A stretch of 64,000 bases of DNA from Promethearchaeota archaeon (GTDB taxonomy: Archaea > Asgardarchaeota > Lokiarchaeia > Sigyniarchaeales > SOKP01). A model generated the notes under the pieces. The model saw only the letters and a list, made by a program, of their open reading frames with translations, had not been told where the DNA came from and made no database searches. The number at the start of each line of letters is the position of its first letter. Position 1 is the first letter of the stretch. Where the stretch lies: positions 1-64,000 of the forward strand of contig JALGVJ010000018.1 of NCBI GenBank assembly GCA_029838195.1, given 5' to 3'. Both the position numbers and the translations under genes were made by a program. Below, piece by piece: positions 28,289-37,251 of the stretch.

Positions 28289-29584
28289 TTATTCGATTTC
28301 ATAAGTTTCTTTCACAAATCTGAAGAAAATCGTAGATAGTATAAAGAATGCCGTTGAAGTTAAAAAGATCCACTGTAATCCAAATGATTGCGCAATTACC
28401 CCCGCAATTATGGCACCTATAATCTGAGGAACCGTGAATACTATATTCAATATTCCAAAAAACTTACCTCTTTGATCTTCTGGCAAGAGATCTTGGGACC
28501 ATGCGTTTAAAGGGGCTGGCATGCCAAGGAGAGCTACGAGAATAAAGGGCAGGGAGATAAAAAAGAGCAAGATATTAACCCCTGCATTTGTTGTTTTCAC
28601 GAATGATGCTGAAGCAACTCCGATGCTTATGATAATAATGATTAAGGGAGTATATTTTTTTCTCCCAAATCGATCGCTTATTTTTCCAAGTGTAACCGTT
28701 ATGAGAATGAGAAGCGGAAAACCAATAAGGATAGCTAATAAGAGCTGAAGAGTAGAAATGCCTAAAGAAAAGATATAAATGAAAAGAAAAGGCATGATAA
28801 CACCCACACCAGATTGGTAAATCATGTAAGCAAGAGTCATCTTAAAGAATTCTTTATGTTCTTTCATGGCTTGATAATCAAACATTCGGACAAAATCTTC
28901 CGTAAATTTTCTTTTTGGTGGCAACTCAGAAGGAGGTCGTTCTTTTATAAAAATAAAACCTAAAATGGCAGCAGCAATTAACATGATTCCGCCGAAAGAC
29001 AGGACAAATTGGTGCCCTTCTTGCGTCAAGATTTTTCCTTCTCCCGAAGGAGCAGGCACGGTGAACAATAAATCACTTATTAAAAAGAGAGCAACCCCAA
29101 TAAGCACGCCTAGATTTCCAATAGCCGTGATTATCCCGTTAGCTCGACCTCGATATTCGAGATCAATGGTATCAGGAATAACTGCCCTCTCGGCAGCAAA
29201 AAAAGCATTTGAGGAAATTCCTAATATCACTACATCAATGAAAAAGGCCCAAAAATAATTAGGGCTATATCCATAGAGGATTGCTGCTGCTCCCGTAATG
29301 ACACCACCGACTAATAAATATGGTCGTCTTCTCCCATGTTTTGATCTTGTATTATCAGAGAAAATGCCCCAAACAAGTAAGAAAATCAACCCCATCGTTG
29401 CTGAGAATGAAACCATCACGGACACATAAAGTTCTGAAAGTTGAAGCACGTGAGCGAGATAGGTATTAAAGAAATTTTGTTCTACAAAGCCATAGACTTG
29501 ATCCGCAGCAAAGACAATACCAATAATTATGGCTTCAAATAAAATGAATTTAGGAAGCTTGCCTGTTCGTAAATTTTCATTCAT
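28289..29584 (-). CDS. GPH-type sugar:cation symporter (MFS), copy 1
   Basis: A 431-residue, 12-segment permease of the glycoside-pentoside-hexuronide:cation/SLC45-like type. Visible signatures are the WGIFSDNTRSKHGRRRPYLL loop after segment 2, LEYRGRANGI in the first half and GKISDRFGRKKYTP in the second. It should bring in sugars or glycosides with H+ or Na+. A close paralogue lies at 31215-32516, with near-identical landmark loops, and a sensor kinase between them. It faces the GH38-like/dehydrogenase genes convergently. The substrate is unknown. Confidence 0.9.
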   Translation of the reverse strand: MNENLRTGKLPKFILFEAIIIGIVFAADQVYGFVEQNFFNTYLAHVLQLSELYVSVMVSFSATMGLIFLLVWGIFSDNTRSKHGRRRPYLLVGGVITGAAAILYGYSPNYFWAFFIDVVILGISSNAFFAAERAVIPDTIDLEYRGRANGIITAIGNLGVLIGVALFLISDLLFTVPAPSGEGKILTQEGHQFVLSFGGIMLIAAAILGFIFIKERPPSELPPKRKFTEDFVRMFDYQAMKEHKEFFKMTLAYMIYQSGVGVIMPFLFIYIFSLGISTLQLLLAILIGFPLLILITVTLGKISDRFGRKKYTPLIIIIISIGVASASFVKTTNAGVNILLFFISLPFILVALLGMPAPLNAWSQDLLPEDQRGKFFGILNIVFTVPQIIGAIIAGVIAQSFGLQWIFLTSTAFFILSTIFFRFVKETYEIE

Positions 29585-29753
29585 TTTTCGTCAAATTATA
29601 AAATTTTATAAAATTAAATATGTTAAATGAAATTAAAGTTTCTTTATTAATAAAATGCTATGATATTTCATTAATAAGGAGTGGTATTAATGGGCAAAGA
29701 ATTTGGTCAATTTCCTCCGGCAATTGGGGCCACGAGAAAGATTTTACCATAAT

Positions 29754-31067
29754 TCAAGAGATTTTGTGCGAGGGGAGGGGGATTTGTATTATGAAATTGC
29801 TACCTTTTTCATGATTACCCTCAATTCTATTTTTTACGAAAATTTTTCCATGATAACTATCGATTATTTTTTTAACTAAGGATAACCCCAATCCCATTCC
29901 TCCCACGGATTTATCGTGAGCTGAGGTTCTTTTAAAAATTTCATTTTTTCTAGCATCTGAAATTCCTCGCGCATTATCAATGAATTGTAGTTGAAGAAAA
30001 TCGTTATTTTTTTCTTTTATCTTATCAACGTGGATGGTAATTTCAATTTCAGGATTAAGGTTATGTTTTATCGCATTAATGAGTAGATTTTCAAAGACAT
30101 CAAGGAGTAATTCATTTGCTAGGATAAAATACCTCGGTTCATTAGGGATAACTTTAATTTTTAAATTTTTATCAGAGAAATTGTTCTTAACATTAGAAAC
30201 GGCATCATTTAAGATTTGTAAGACTTCTAATTCATGAAGCGTGAATTTTCCATTCTCGATATTGGAAAGTGTTTGAACATTATGGATGAGAACGGTGGCT
30301 CTATCTATTTGATCTTTAAAAATATTTATTAACTCATCTAATTCATTTTTCTTATTTGGTTCTTTTTGATAAAGCTTAAAAAGTTCAAACGAACTCAACA
30401 TGCTCTGAAGTATATTATTCATATCGTGGGCGAATAAATCTTTATAGAAATTAAGCCTTTCATATGCATTTCTGTAATTGGCTTCAGATTCCTTGATTTT
30501 TTCCTCCATTTTTGGAATGAAAATCCAAAAAAATCCCATTACAGCACAGAAGATTTTAAACGTCTCCGAAACATCGTCAGCCGCTTTTATATCAATTAAC
30601 TCAAATTTTTCAAGGATATTTCCAATAGTAAATAAAAATCCGCCCATAAAAAGCAAGACTATGGTTAAAGAGCTGATGTCTTTTTTTTTAGAAAATTCCA
30701 TTATACTAATAATGAGACACCCTACGAAAAAGAACATGGCAATAATATTGAAAACCCCATCTATTACTTGTACCGTGGTTCACACCTCTCTTTCAATTTC
30801 TTCTTCTCGAGCATGGAAATGTCGATAGATCATTCCAATGAAAAATGAAAGTGCTGATAAGAGAATGGTTAGATGTTCGAAAAAATCAAATAAATCCGGA
30901 GCAAAAAAAGCCTCTAAATTTGTAAAAATAAAGGACATCACAATAAAAATAGCGCCGGGTAATAAAGGGAATATGTCCCTTCTTTTCTTTAAGATATAAC
31001 GAAAAAAAATAATCGGAATTAAAATAAAAATTAAAGCAAAAAATTCTAACATTTCAAACTCAGGCAA
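29754..31067 (-). CDS. Sensor histidine kinase, reading frame interrupted by one in-frame TGA
   Basis: The C-terminal part (29754-30737) holds the phosphoacceptor helix LFAHDMNNILQSM (His104 counted from ATG 30737), an N box (LLDVFENLLINAIKHN), DNARGI and GMGLGLSLVKKI, so it is a typical HATPase_c kinase. A separate open frame (30780-31067) encodes three membrane segments and ends EREV. Both lie in exactly the same frame, separated by a TGA (30780-30782) and 14 sense codons that lack ATG, GTG or TTG. A single 437-codon protein with six membrane segments, a nonsense mutation, or two proteins with an unusual second start are all possible. The DNA target and response regulator are not in the window. 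Confidence 0.75.
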
Positions 31068-31214
31068 GCAGCATTTTCACCTAATTTAAAAATAAATTAC
31101 TCCTTCTAGATTTTTGTTTTAATTATGATAATAAAGAATGGAGGATAATAAAAAAATCTTTTTTAATTCTTTCTTTTCATGGGTTTTCATTGGTAATCTC
31201 TTGATTGATAAGTG

Positions 31215-32516
31215 TTATTCATTTTTTAGGATCAAGGTTTCTTTCACGCGTAAAAATAACGGGATGGACCCAATGAGAAAAATTGGAACGAATAAAAAGA
31301 TATATTGGACTCCATAGGAATCCGCAATCAATCCTCCAATGAAAGCCCCGGGAATTTGAGAAATAGTATCCATGAAATTAAGAATGCCTGTGAATTTTCC
31401 ACGTTCATTTTCGGGCAATAAATCTTGCTGCCAAGTTAAAAGAGGGACCATGAGTCCCATTAATGCCACTAAGACCAAAATAAAAGAGACCACGTAAAAA
31501 ATGAAATTCATGGGAGTATTAGGCGAAATAAAGGGAAGTGTAAAAAATCCTGCGCTGGAAATGAGAATTAAAGGAGTAAGAAATCGTTTTCGACCATATT
31601 TATCCACGATTTTCCCGAGAAGATACATTACAAGTAAGGAAATGGGAATGATGATGCTAAAAATTAAAATCAATTGAATCGTTGGCAAGCCGAGATCGAA
31701 TATATAATTAAATACAAAAGGGAGAATGATTCGAATTCCAATATTAAAGACAAACATGGCAATTATAATGCGAAAAAAATGCTTATGTGCTTTCAATTCA
31801 GCATATTTCATGGTTTTTCTTAAATCTTCCAAGAAAGTTTTTTTAGGAGGCAATTCTGAGACGGGTTTTTCTTTGATGAAGAGGAATCCAATGATCGAAA
31901 CTAGTACCATCGTGAATCCACCAATGGCAAAGGAAAGGATATAACCTTCTTGCGTTATTAATGTACCTGACGCTGTTTGAATGGAATAATATTCATTTAC
32001 ATAAAGCGTTAGTCCCACTGGTATCATGGAGCCTAACAAGTTTGCAATTTGCGTAATTCCATTGGCTCTGCCTCGGTATTCCGTATCGAAGATGTCTGGA
32101 ATTAACACTTTTTGAGCAGCATAAAAGGAATTTGATGCGAGCCCAATTATAATTACATCTATGAAAAAACACCAAAAAAAATTAGGAGAAAAAGAATAAA
32201 GATACATGGCAAGGCCTCCAATTATTCCGCCGATAAGAAGATAAGGCCTTCTTCTTCCCCACCTACTTCTCGTGTTATCGCTTAGAGTTCCAAAAACAAT
32301 AAAAAACACGAATCCAGCAATCCCACTGAACGATACCATTATAGAGATGTAAATGTATTCTTTCTTTAGCACGTGCTCGATATATGTATTAAAGAGAGAG
32401 AATTCATAAAATCCAAAAATTGCCGCCGCCCCATAAATTAGAGCAATAATGATCATTTCGAAAAGCAGAAATTTTTCCTTTTCATGAGCTTCCTTATCAT
32501 TTAATTTTTTTTCCAT
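31215..32516 (-). CDS. GPH-type sugar:cation symporter (MFS), copy 2
   Basis: A 433-residue, 12-segment permease closely related to the one at 28289-29584: FGTLSDNTRSRWGRRRPYLL, TEYRGRANGI, GKIVDKYGRKRFL and LPENERGKFTGILNFMDT occupy the same places. It is probably a tandem duplicate that diverged in substrate. It is transcribed in the same direction as the sensor kinase downstream, which might respond to the transported compound. A divergent ATP-grasp gene starts 95 bases beyond its 5' end. Confidence 0.9.
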   Translation of the reverse strand: MEKKLNDKEAHEKEKFLLFEMIIIALIYGAAAIFGFYEFSLFNTYIEHVLKKEYIYISIMVSFSGIAGFVFFIVFGTLSDNTRSRWGRRRPYLLIGGIIGGLAMYLYSFSPNFFWCFFIDVIIIGLASNSFYAAQKVLIPDIFDTEYRGRANGITQIANLLGSMIPVGLTLYVNEYYSIQTASGTLITQEGYILSFAIGGFTMVLVSIIGFLFIKEKPVSELPPKKTFLEDLRKTMKYAELKAHKHFFRIIIAMFVFNIGIRIILPFVFNYIFDLGLPTIQLILIFSIIIPISLLVMYLLGKIVDKYGRKRFLTPLILISSAGFFTLPFISPNTPMNFIFYVVSFILVLVALMGLMVPLLTWQQDLLPENERGKFTGILNFMDTISQIPGAFIGGLIADSYGVQYIFLFVPIFLIGSIPLFLRVKETLILKNE

Positions 32517-32610
32517 GATCTAAATTTCATCCGAAATTATTTAAGTATTTTGAAGTTTTATTTTTGATTAGGAAATAATGTTCACGTTATTTAATTGATG
32601 GGGGACACAA

Positions 32611-33501
32611 ATGAAAAAAAAGATTTTATTTTCCGTGAAAAGAGATCATGAAATCCTTGATCGTGTTATAGAGGGATTGAATGCTATTTCTAATATCGAG
32701 CTTATTATTCATGATCCGACCAAGGAATATTTTAACATTACTCGCATGAGGACCATTTTAAGCAACTATGATTTCATTATCGTGAAGGTTGTGAATCAGA
32801 ATTCTTTAAACATGTTATATTTTGCCAAGCTCCATGGCATTCGCACGCTTCATGATTTAAATTCTGTTTTAATTTGTAAGAGCAAATTTATTTTAGACAT
32901 GTATTTAAGGAAGATTTTAGAGACTCATGCCCCTCAATTTGAAAACATTCATTTACCTACTGCTTGGAATCATAATCCCATAAATAAAACCGAATTTAGG
33001 GAGTGGATTATTGAGCATGTGCCCGTTGTTATTAAAAGTAACTATCAGTGTGACCCGTATAATAGGTTCAATTTTTTAGTGAGGAAAAAAGAAGAGATTG
33101 ATTACTTTTATGAACGCTATTCTTCTTTTATTACTAATGATGTATATCTCCAAAAATTTATTGAATGTGATGGGTATGACAGAAAAATTTATGTTATTGG
33201 AGAGGAAATCTTTGGAATAAAAAGAGAAAACCCAATTTATTTATTTCTGAGAGAACATCCCGAGAATATTGATGTAAATGAATTAAAAAGGGAACCCTAT
33301 TCCGTTCCAAGTAAAATAAAAGAATTTGCTAAGATTTTGGGAAAAGAGTTAAATTTAAAATTATTTGGTTTTGATTTGGTTCAAAAAGGCAAGGGAGAAT
33401 ATTATCTTTTAGATTTAAATGAATTTCCCGGATTTAAAGGGATCCAAAACGTTTCTACTAAGCTAATATCGTTTTTTAAAAACTTATTTTTCTCAGAATA
33501 A
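32611..33501 (+). CDS. ATP-grasp protein 4 (ITPK/RimK-like)
   Basis: A 296-residue ATP-grasp protein. Landmarks: VPVVIKSNYQCDPYNRFNFLV (nucleotide Lys), VYLQKFIECDGYDRKIYVIGEE (hinge and strand) and LKLFGFDLVQKGKGEYYLLDLN followed by EFPGFKG (metal site with D-x-N intact and the ITPK-like FPG(Y/F) turn). It resembles ATP-grasp 3 more than RimK. It is about 10 kb from the other three genes, divergent from a sugar symporter, and followed convergently by a broken UppP-like gene. A role in inositol phosphate or peptide/cofactor ligation cannot be separated on sequence alone. Confidence 0.78.
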   Translation: MKKKILFSVKRDHEILDRVIEGLNAISNIELIIHDPTKEYFNITRMRTILSNYDFIIVKVVNQNSLNMLYFAKLHGIRTLHDLNSVLICKSKFILDMYLRKILETHAPQFENIHLPTAWNHNPINKTEFREWIIEHVPVVIKSNYQCDPYNRFNFLVRKKEEIDYFYERYSSFITNDVYLQKFIECDGYDRKIYVIGEEIFGIKRENPIYLFLREHPENIDVNELKREPYSVPSKIKEFAKILGKELNLKLFGFDLVQKGKGEYYLLDLNEFPGFKGIQNVSTKLISFFKNLFFSE

Positions 33502-33514
33502 TTTCAGATTAATT

Positions 33515-34323
33515 TTATTGAAAAGCAGAAAAGATGTAAGAGGGGATTATCATGATAAAAGAAATCAATCCATATAAAATGCAGAAGTAATTAAAGGAGA
33601 GCTTTTTTACTAATTTTATTAAAATGCTCATCATGAGATATGCGCCTAGAAAGCTAAAACTCAAGGAAAGGAGGAGATTGAGAAGAGTTGAAATTTTAAA
33701 AACAGAGTTGTTTTTAAATAAGACTTCGAGAAGTAAGGATATTATAAAAAATGGGATATACATGATAAAACTTAATTTTAAAGCAGTTTCTTTATCATTA
33801 TTTTCTAATAAATGAATGGAAACCGTCAAGGCAGGACGAGAAACTCCCGGAAGTATCGCCAGTCCTTGCATTAATCCGGATAAAAAGGCAGATGTTCTAA
33901 GTTCCTTATTAGATAAATTTTCGAAATCATTTGTTCCAAAAATTCTATTAATGCGAATTAATAATATTCCTGCTCCAAATAAAATGCCTCTATATAAACG
34001 TGTTGAAACAAGTAATAGAAAGGAAAAATCGTGAGGAGTGTGCCCATGCTGCTAAAAATTAACCAATTTCTTCTATTAATATCCACCCGATCACTTTCAT
34101 TCCCTAATGAATTTAGTATGTTTAAAATCCTCGCAAATTCTGACCGAAATTTAATAATTATAGCCAGAAAAGAACCAAGTTGGAACCAGAATACACCTTG
34201 AATCTCATTATTAGGGTTTAAATTTAAATTTTTTGAGATCATGGCCATGACTTGCCCAAATGGAGAGATGGGGAGCATTTCCAGAATTCCAAATAAAAAA
34301 GCAAGGATGATGATTTCAATCAT
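33515..34323 (-). pseudogene. UppP/BacA-like undecaprenyl-diphosphatase gene with a one-base frameshift
   Basis: Polyprenyl-diphosphate phosphatase family, membrane enzymes that recycle the lipid carrier of cell-surface glycans. The N-terminal part (33958-34323) has the first motif in changed form (ILEMLPISPFGQVM) and the C-terminal part has the second (LPGVSRPALTVS). Adding a single T to the five-T run on the coding strand (plus-strand A5 at 34024-34028) joins the two frames: GTLLTIFSFLLLVSTRLYRG and onward without a stop, giving 269 residues, the normal length of this family. This may be a true pseudogene or a sequencing error in a homopolymer. Confidence 0.85.
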
Positions 34324-34386
34324 TGAATTAAAATTATTTTTTCAATAAATCGACATTTTTTTTAAATTAAAGAATTTAAAAGGAAA

Positions 34387-34860
34387 TTAAAAATATCGTT
34401 GCAATCCCTTCATGACGCAACGTTTAATTTCATCGCGCGCGATTCTAAATCCCTCTAAGCCCTTCATGGAGGGATCTTCAATATTTCCCGTTTCCCCCGC
34501 AAATTCTCGTAAAGTAAGAATGACCTTATCATTCGATTTCAAGCATTTTAACACTTCTTTTTTATGCGTTTCGGTTAAAGTGATGATTAAATCTGCTTGT
34601 TCAAGGTAATTAGGATGTTTTTTTAGATCTATAGATAAGGCATCTTCTCTCAAATGAATGTTGTCTTCTTTCATGGCTAAACGTGCATCCAGAGAAATGA
34701 GCATGCCATCTCTCGCATTAGAGGCGATTCCACCGGAACAAATTTTAACATCCATGCCTTTACTTGAAAAGAAATCTTTTAAATACCCTTCTACCATGCG
34801 GCTTCGTGCTGTATTAACGCTACAAGCAATGACAATATTTTTATAGGGAAATTTATTCAT
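34387..34860 (-). CDS. Low-molecular-weight protein tyrosine phosphatase-like protein
   Basis: A 157-residue LMW-PTP/arsenate-reductase-fold protein. The P-loop CSVNTARS at residues 13-20 fits Cx5R(S/T), where Cys13 is the nucleophile and Arg19 binds phosphate; an IEDPSMKG loop near residue 125 carries the acid Asp. It could remove phosphate from protein tyrosine, or reduce arsenate, which the sequence cannot decide; the absence of an arsenic operon favours phosphatase. It sits between the UppP-like pseudogene and a nicotinamidase gene, all on the minus strand but with wide spacers. Confidence 0.85.
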   Translation of the reverse strand: MNKFPYKNIVIACSVNTARSRMVEGYLKDFFSSKGMDVKICSGGIASNARDGMLISLDARLAMKEDNIHLREDALSIDLKKHPNYLEQADLIITLTETHKKEVLKCLKSNDKVILTLREFAGETGNIEDPSMKGLEGFRIARDEIKRCVMKGLQRYF

Positions 34861-34992
34861 GTTTCTTTTTTTTCGAATATAATGATTGGGGTCTGATAAG
34901 CCTATAAATGAATTCTGCCTTTAAAATCTTAAAAAAATAAAATAAAAAACTTATACTATTAAAGAAAATAAAAAAACCATGGAAAAAAAAAT

Positions 34993-35685
34993 TTAGAAAA
35001 AACTCTCTTTTTTAGCAAAATGGATGCCCCGTGAGCTCATGGCTTCTAATGCGTTTGAAATGTTATTTTCAGGTTGATCTATGCCCCGCGTTAAATCTAT
35101 TAAAAACACCACGTCAAATCCAAAACTCACCCCGTCCATTGCGGTAAAATAACAACAATAGTCTAATGCCAACCCGCACACGAATATTCTTTTAATTTTA
35201 AGAGATTTTAGATATCCGGCAAGCCCAGTTTCAGTTTTTTTATCATTTTCTAAAAAACCTGAATAACTATCTACTTTTGGATTATATCCTTTTCTAATAA
35301 TAGCATGTGCGAGAGTTTTATCGAGTGTTTCATGAAACTCTGCGCCTAGAGTTCCTTGAAGGCAATGATCAGGCCATAATATAGGGCCGATGGCTCCATC
35401 TTGAAATTCATCTCCCGGTTTTTTACCAGGATGGTTGCTAGCAAATGATAAATGATTTTTTGGATGCCAATCTTGAGTAAAAACGATAATACCTTTTTCT
35501 TTTTTAAATTTTTCTCCGAGTTCATTAATTGGAACAACAATCTGATCCCCTCCTTCTACGGGAAGAGCGCCTCCGGGAATAAAATCATTTTGCATGTCTA
35601 CTATTATTAAGGCATCCTCTTTCGAAATTTTTATTTCTGGAATGATGTCTAAATCTTTAATTTTCATTGCCATCCTTTTTAACAT
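34993..35685 (-). CDS. pncA: Nicotinamidase (isochorismatase-fold hydrolase)
   Basis: Converts nicotinamide to nicotinate in NAD recycling. Catalytic residues can be placed: Asp30 in ALIIVDMQNDF, a Lys in AIIRKGYNP and the nucleophile Cys in LALDYCCYFTA; metal-binding Asp and His residues lie in FTQDWHPKNHLSF. DHCLQGTLGAEFH is another family hallmark. At 230 residues it is somewhat longer than bacterial PncA. Met codons at residues 1, 5 and 7 all could serve; the later ones give a length closer to the family. The enzyme is cytosolic and the gene appears monocistronic. Confidence 0.92.
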   Translation of the reverse strand: MLKRMAMKIKDLDIIPEIKISKEDALIIVDMQNDFIPGGALPVEGGDQIVVPINELGEKFKKEKGIIVFTQDWHPKNHLSFASNHPGKKPGDEFQDGAIGPILWPDHCLQGTLGAEFHETLDKTLAHAIIRKGYNPKVDSYSGFLENDKKTETGLAGYLKSLKIKRIFVCGLALDYCCYFTAMDGVSFGFDVVFLIDLTRGIDQPENNISNALEAMSSRGIHFAKKESFF

Positions 35686-35798
35686 TTAATTTTCTTATTT
35701 TGAGATAAAATTATTTGTATTAACATAATTTAAGTGCCTATTTTAATATATTCCTTTTAATTTCTATTTTAATTCAATGCAGAACATATTTACCCCAA

Positions 35799-36440
35799 CT
35801 ATGGTGAGTTTCTTTTTTTAAATCGGAAAGAATACAAGGAATTAACAATTACGTATCCGAAAATCCCAAACGTTACGCTCCATTCAAAAATAGGAAGCCA
35901 CGTGAAAAGAACTGCGAGAAAAAGAGCCGAACAAATGAAACCGTACCCCGCTAATATATTACTATAGGCCTCACATTTAAGCATTAAAATACTAAAAGTA
36001 AAGCAATACACGCTTCCCATTATCCATGAAATGGCTACCATTATACCGTGTATCCACAAAATAAGTGTATTATCCAAACGCGCTGGAAACATGCCTATAA
36101 GAGAAAAAGTCAAACAGGAAATATAAGAAGCATGAAGGGCTATTTTTCTAATTAGTTGATTGGACTCTTTAAGGATTTCTCCTAAGGTATAATAAAAAGG
36201 CATGGCAATTATACCCGAAAGAATAAGTGCCAAATTAAAATAAACGGCCCCCTTTCCATTGACACCTAATTCACTTATCATGTTAGTAAAGAAATCATAT
36301 CCGGGAAAAAAATAAAGAGCAATTAATTCACCATTTGCCATTATAAAAGCAGAAATTAATCCAAAAAAACCCCCGGGAATTTTCATCAATAAGCGATTCC
36401 AAAAGATCTCTACTTTTTCCATGCTTATTTTAAAATTCAT
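35799..36440 (-). CDS. DUF998-family membrane protein
   Basis: A 213-residue integral membrane protein with six or so hydrophobic segments. A conserved loop with ISELGVNGKGAVYFNLALIL after the first helices is the DUF998 hallmark, and MFPARLDNTLILWIHGIMV follows in the middle. The function of the family is unknown. It is not part of an obvious operon and lies between nicotinamidase (same strand) and the divergent ATPase operon. Confidence 0.8.
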   Translation of the reverse strand: MNFKISMEKVEIFWNRLLMKIPGGFFGLISAFIMANGELIALYFFPGYDFFTNMISELGVNGKGAVYFNLALILSGIIAMPFYYTLGEILKESNQLIRKIALHASYISCLTFSLIGMFPARLDNTLILWIHGIMVAISWIMGSVYCFTFSILMLKCEAYSNILAGYGFICSALFLAVLFTWLPIFEWSVTFGIFGYVIVNSLYSFRFKKRNSP

Positions 36441-36777
36441 TGTAAATATAATTTAATGTAATAAAATGAAGGAGATTTATTTATTTATTTGATAAGGTTT
36501 TATTCTTACATTTTAAAAAAATATTAAATTATTTATCTTTAAATTCACGTTAACTTAGAGAATGAAGAAGAAAATAGCAAGGTAGAAGAAGTAAAATCTC
36601 TTAAGATAAATTCATTTTAAAGAATCGAAATTTTATTAATCACCAATATTTCTCTTGAATAGTGAAATTGTTCGCTTAAAAATTTTCCTATAAACCACGA
36701 TATATAGTTAAATTTATTTTATACAAAACTCTTTTATCTGTTAAAAAACTGTAAATTGAAAGAAAAAAGAATACCAT
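36441..36777. other. Divergent region carrying the ATPase operon promoter
   Basis: A 337-base gap between the DUF998 gene and subunit K. It is AT-rich without open frames. A TATA-like CGATATATAGTT lies at 36699-36710, about 70 bases before subunit K, a fair candidate for the operon promoter. Confidence 0.45.
36699..36710 (+). promoter_or_regulatory. Candidate TATA box of the A/V-ATPase operon
   Basis: GATATATA within the gap upstream of the first ATPase gene fits an archaeal TATA element with a leader of roughly 40-45 bases. Not confirmed. Confidence 0.3.
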
Positions 36778-37158
36778 GTGAAATTTATGAATGGCAGACA
36801 AAAATTTTACCTATTATTAGCCATTTTCCAAGTATTTCTGGGAATGATCGTTTTTTTTTCTGTAAATGGAATCGTTAGTGTCGCAAGAGCCCAAGCCGAA
36901 CAAGCAACCTCCCTACAATACTATGATAGCACGACAGCAGCTTTTCTTGCCTTATCTTCAGCCATATCTTTAGGATTATCCGTTCTCGGAGCTGCTTTTG
37001 CCCTTAAAACGGTTGGAACCGCTGCTATTTCATCATTATCGGAAAAAGAGGAAGTTTTCTTCAAGGCCTTTCTCGTAGTAGCCCTTTGTGAAGCTTTAGC
37101 AATTTATGGATTAATTATTGCAGTATTACTATGGACCAAGATACCTCTTCCCCCATAA
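36778..37158 (+). CDS. atpK: A/V-type ATPase proteolipid subunit K (c ring)
   Basis: Forms the membrane rotor ring that carries H+ or Na+. Two hydrophobic hairpin helices are present: TTAAFLALSSAISLGLSVLG and VVALCEALAIYGLIIAVLL; Glu in the second (LCEALAI) is the ion-binding carboxylate. An additional N-terminal hydrophobic segment (KFYLLLAIFQVFLGMIVFF) before VARAQAEQ may be a signal peptide or a third helix. The start is a GTG at 36778; an ATG at 36787 is an alternative. It is the first gene of the operon, and 93 bases separate it from subunit C. Confidence 0.93.
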   Translation: MKFMNGRQKFYLLLAIFQVFLGMIVFFSVNGIVSVARAQAEQATSLQYYDSTTAAFLALSSAISLGLSVLGAAFALKTVGTAAISSLSEKEEVFFKAFLVVALCEALAIYGLIIAVLLWTKIPLPP

Positions 37159-37251
37159 AGCTCCATCTCTTTTAAGGATGGAAAATGATGATAATCCGTT
37201 TAGATTCAAGAGCAGAAATAGATTGCATTTTGTTTTTTTTAAAAATTTGAA

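Noticed and set aside
29620..29814. Open plus-strand frame between symporter and sensor kinase
   Set aside because: Part of it lies opposite the 3' end of the kinase gene, and the product has no recognisable pattern.
30780..30782. TGA in the sensor kinase as a selenocysteine codon
   Set aside because: The position is at a domain border in a kinase, not at a redox site, and no insertion-element stem was recognised.
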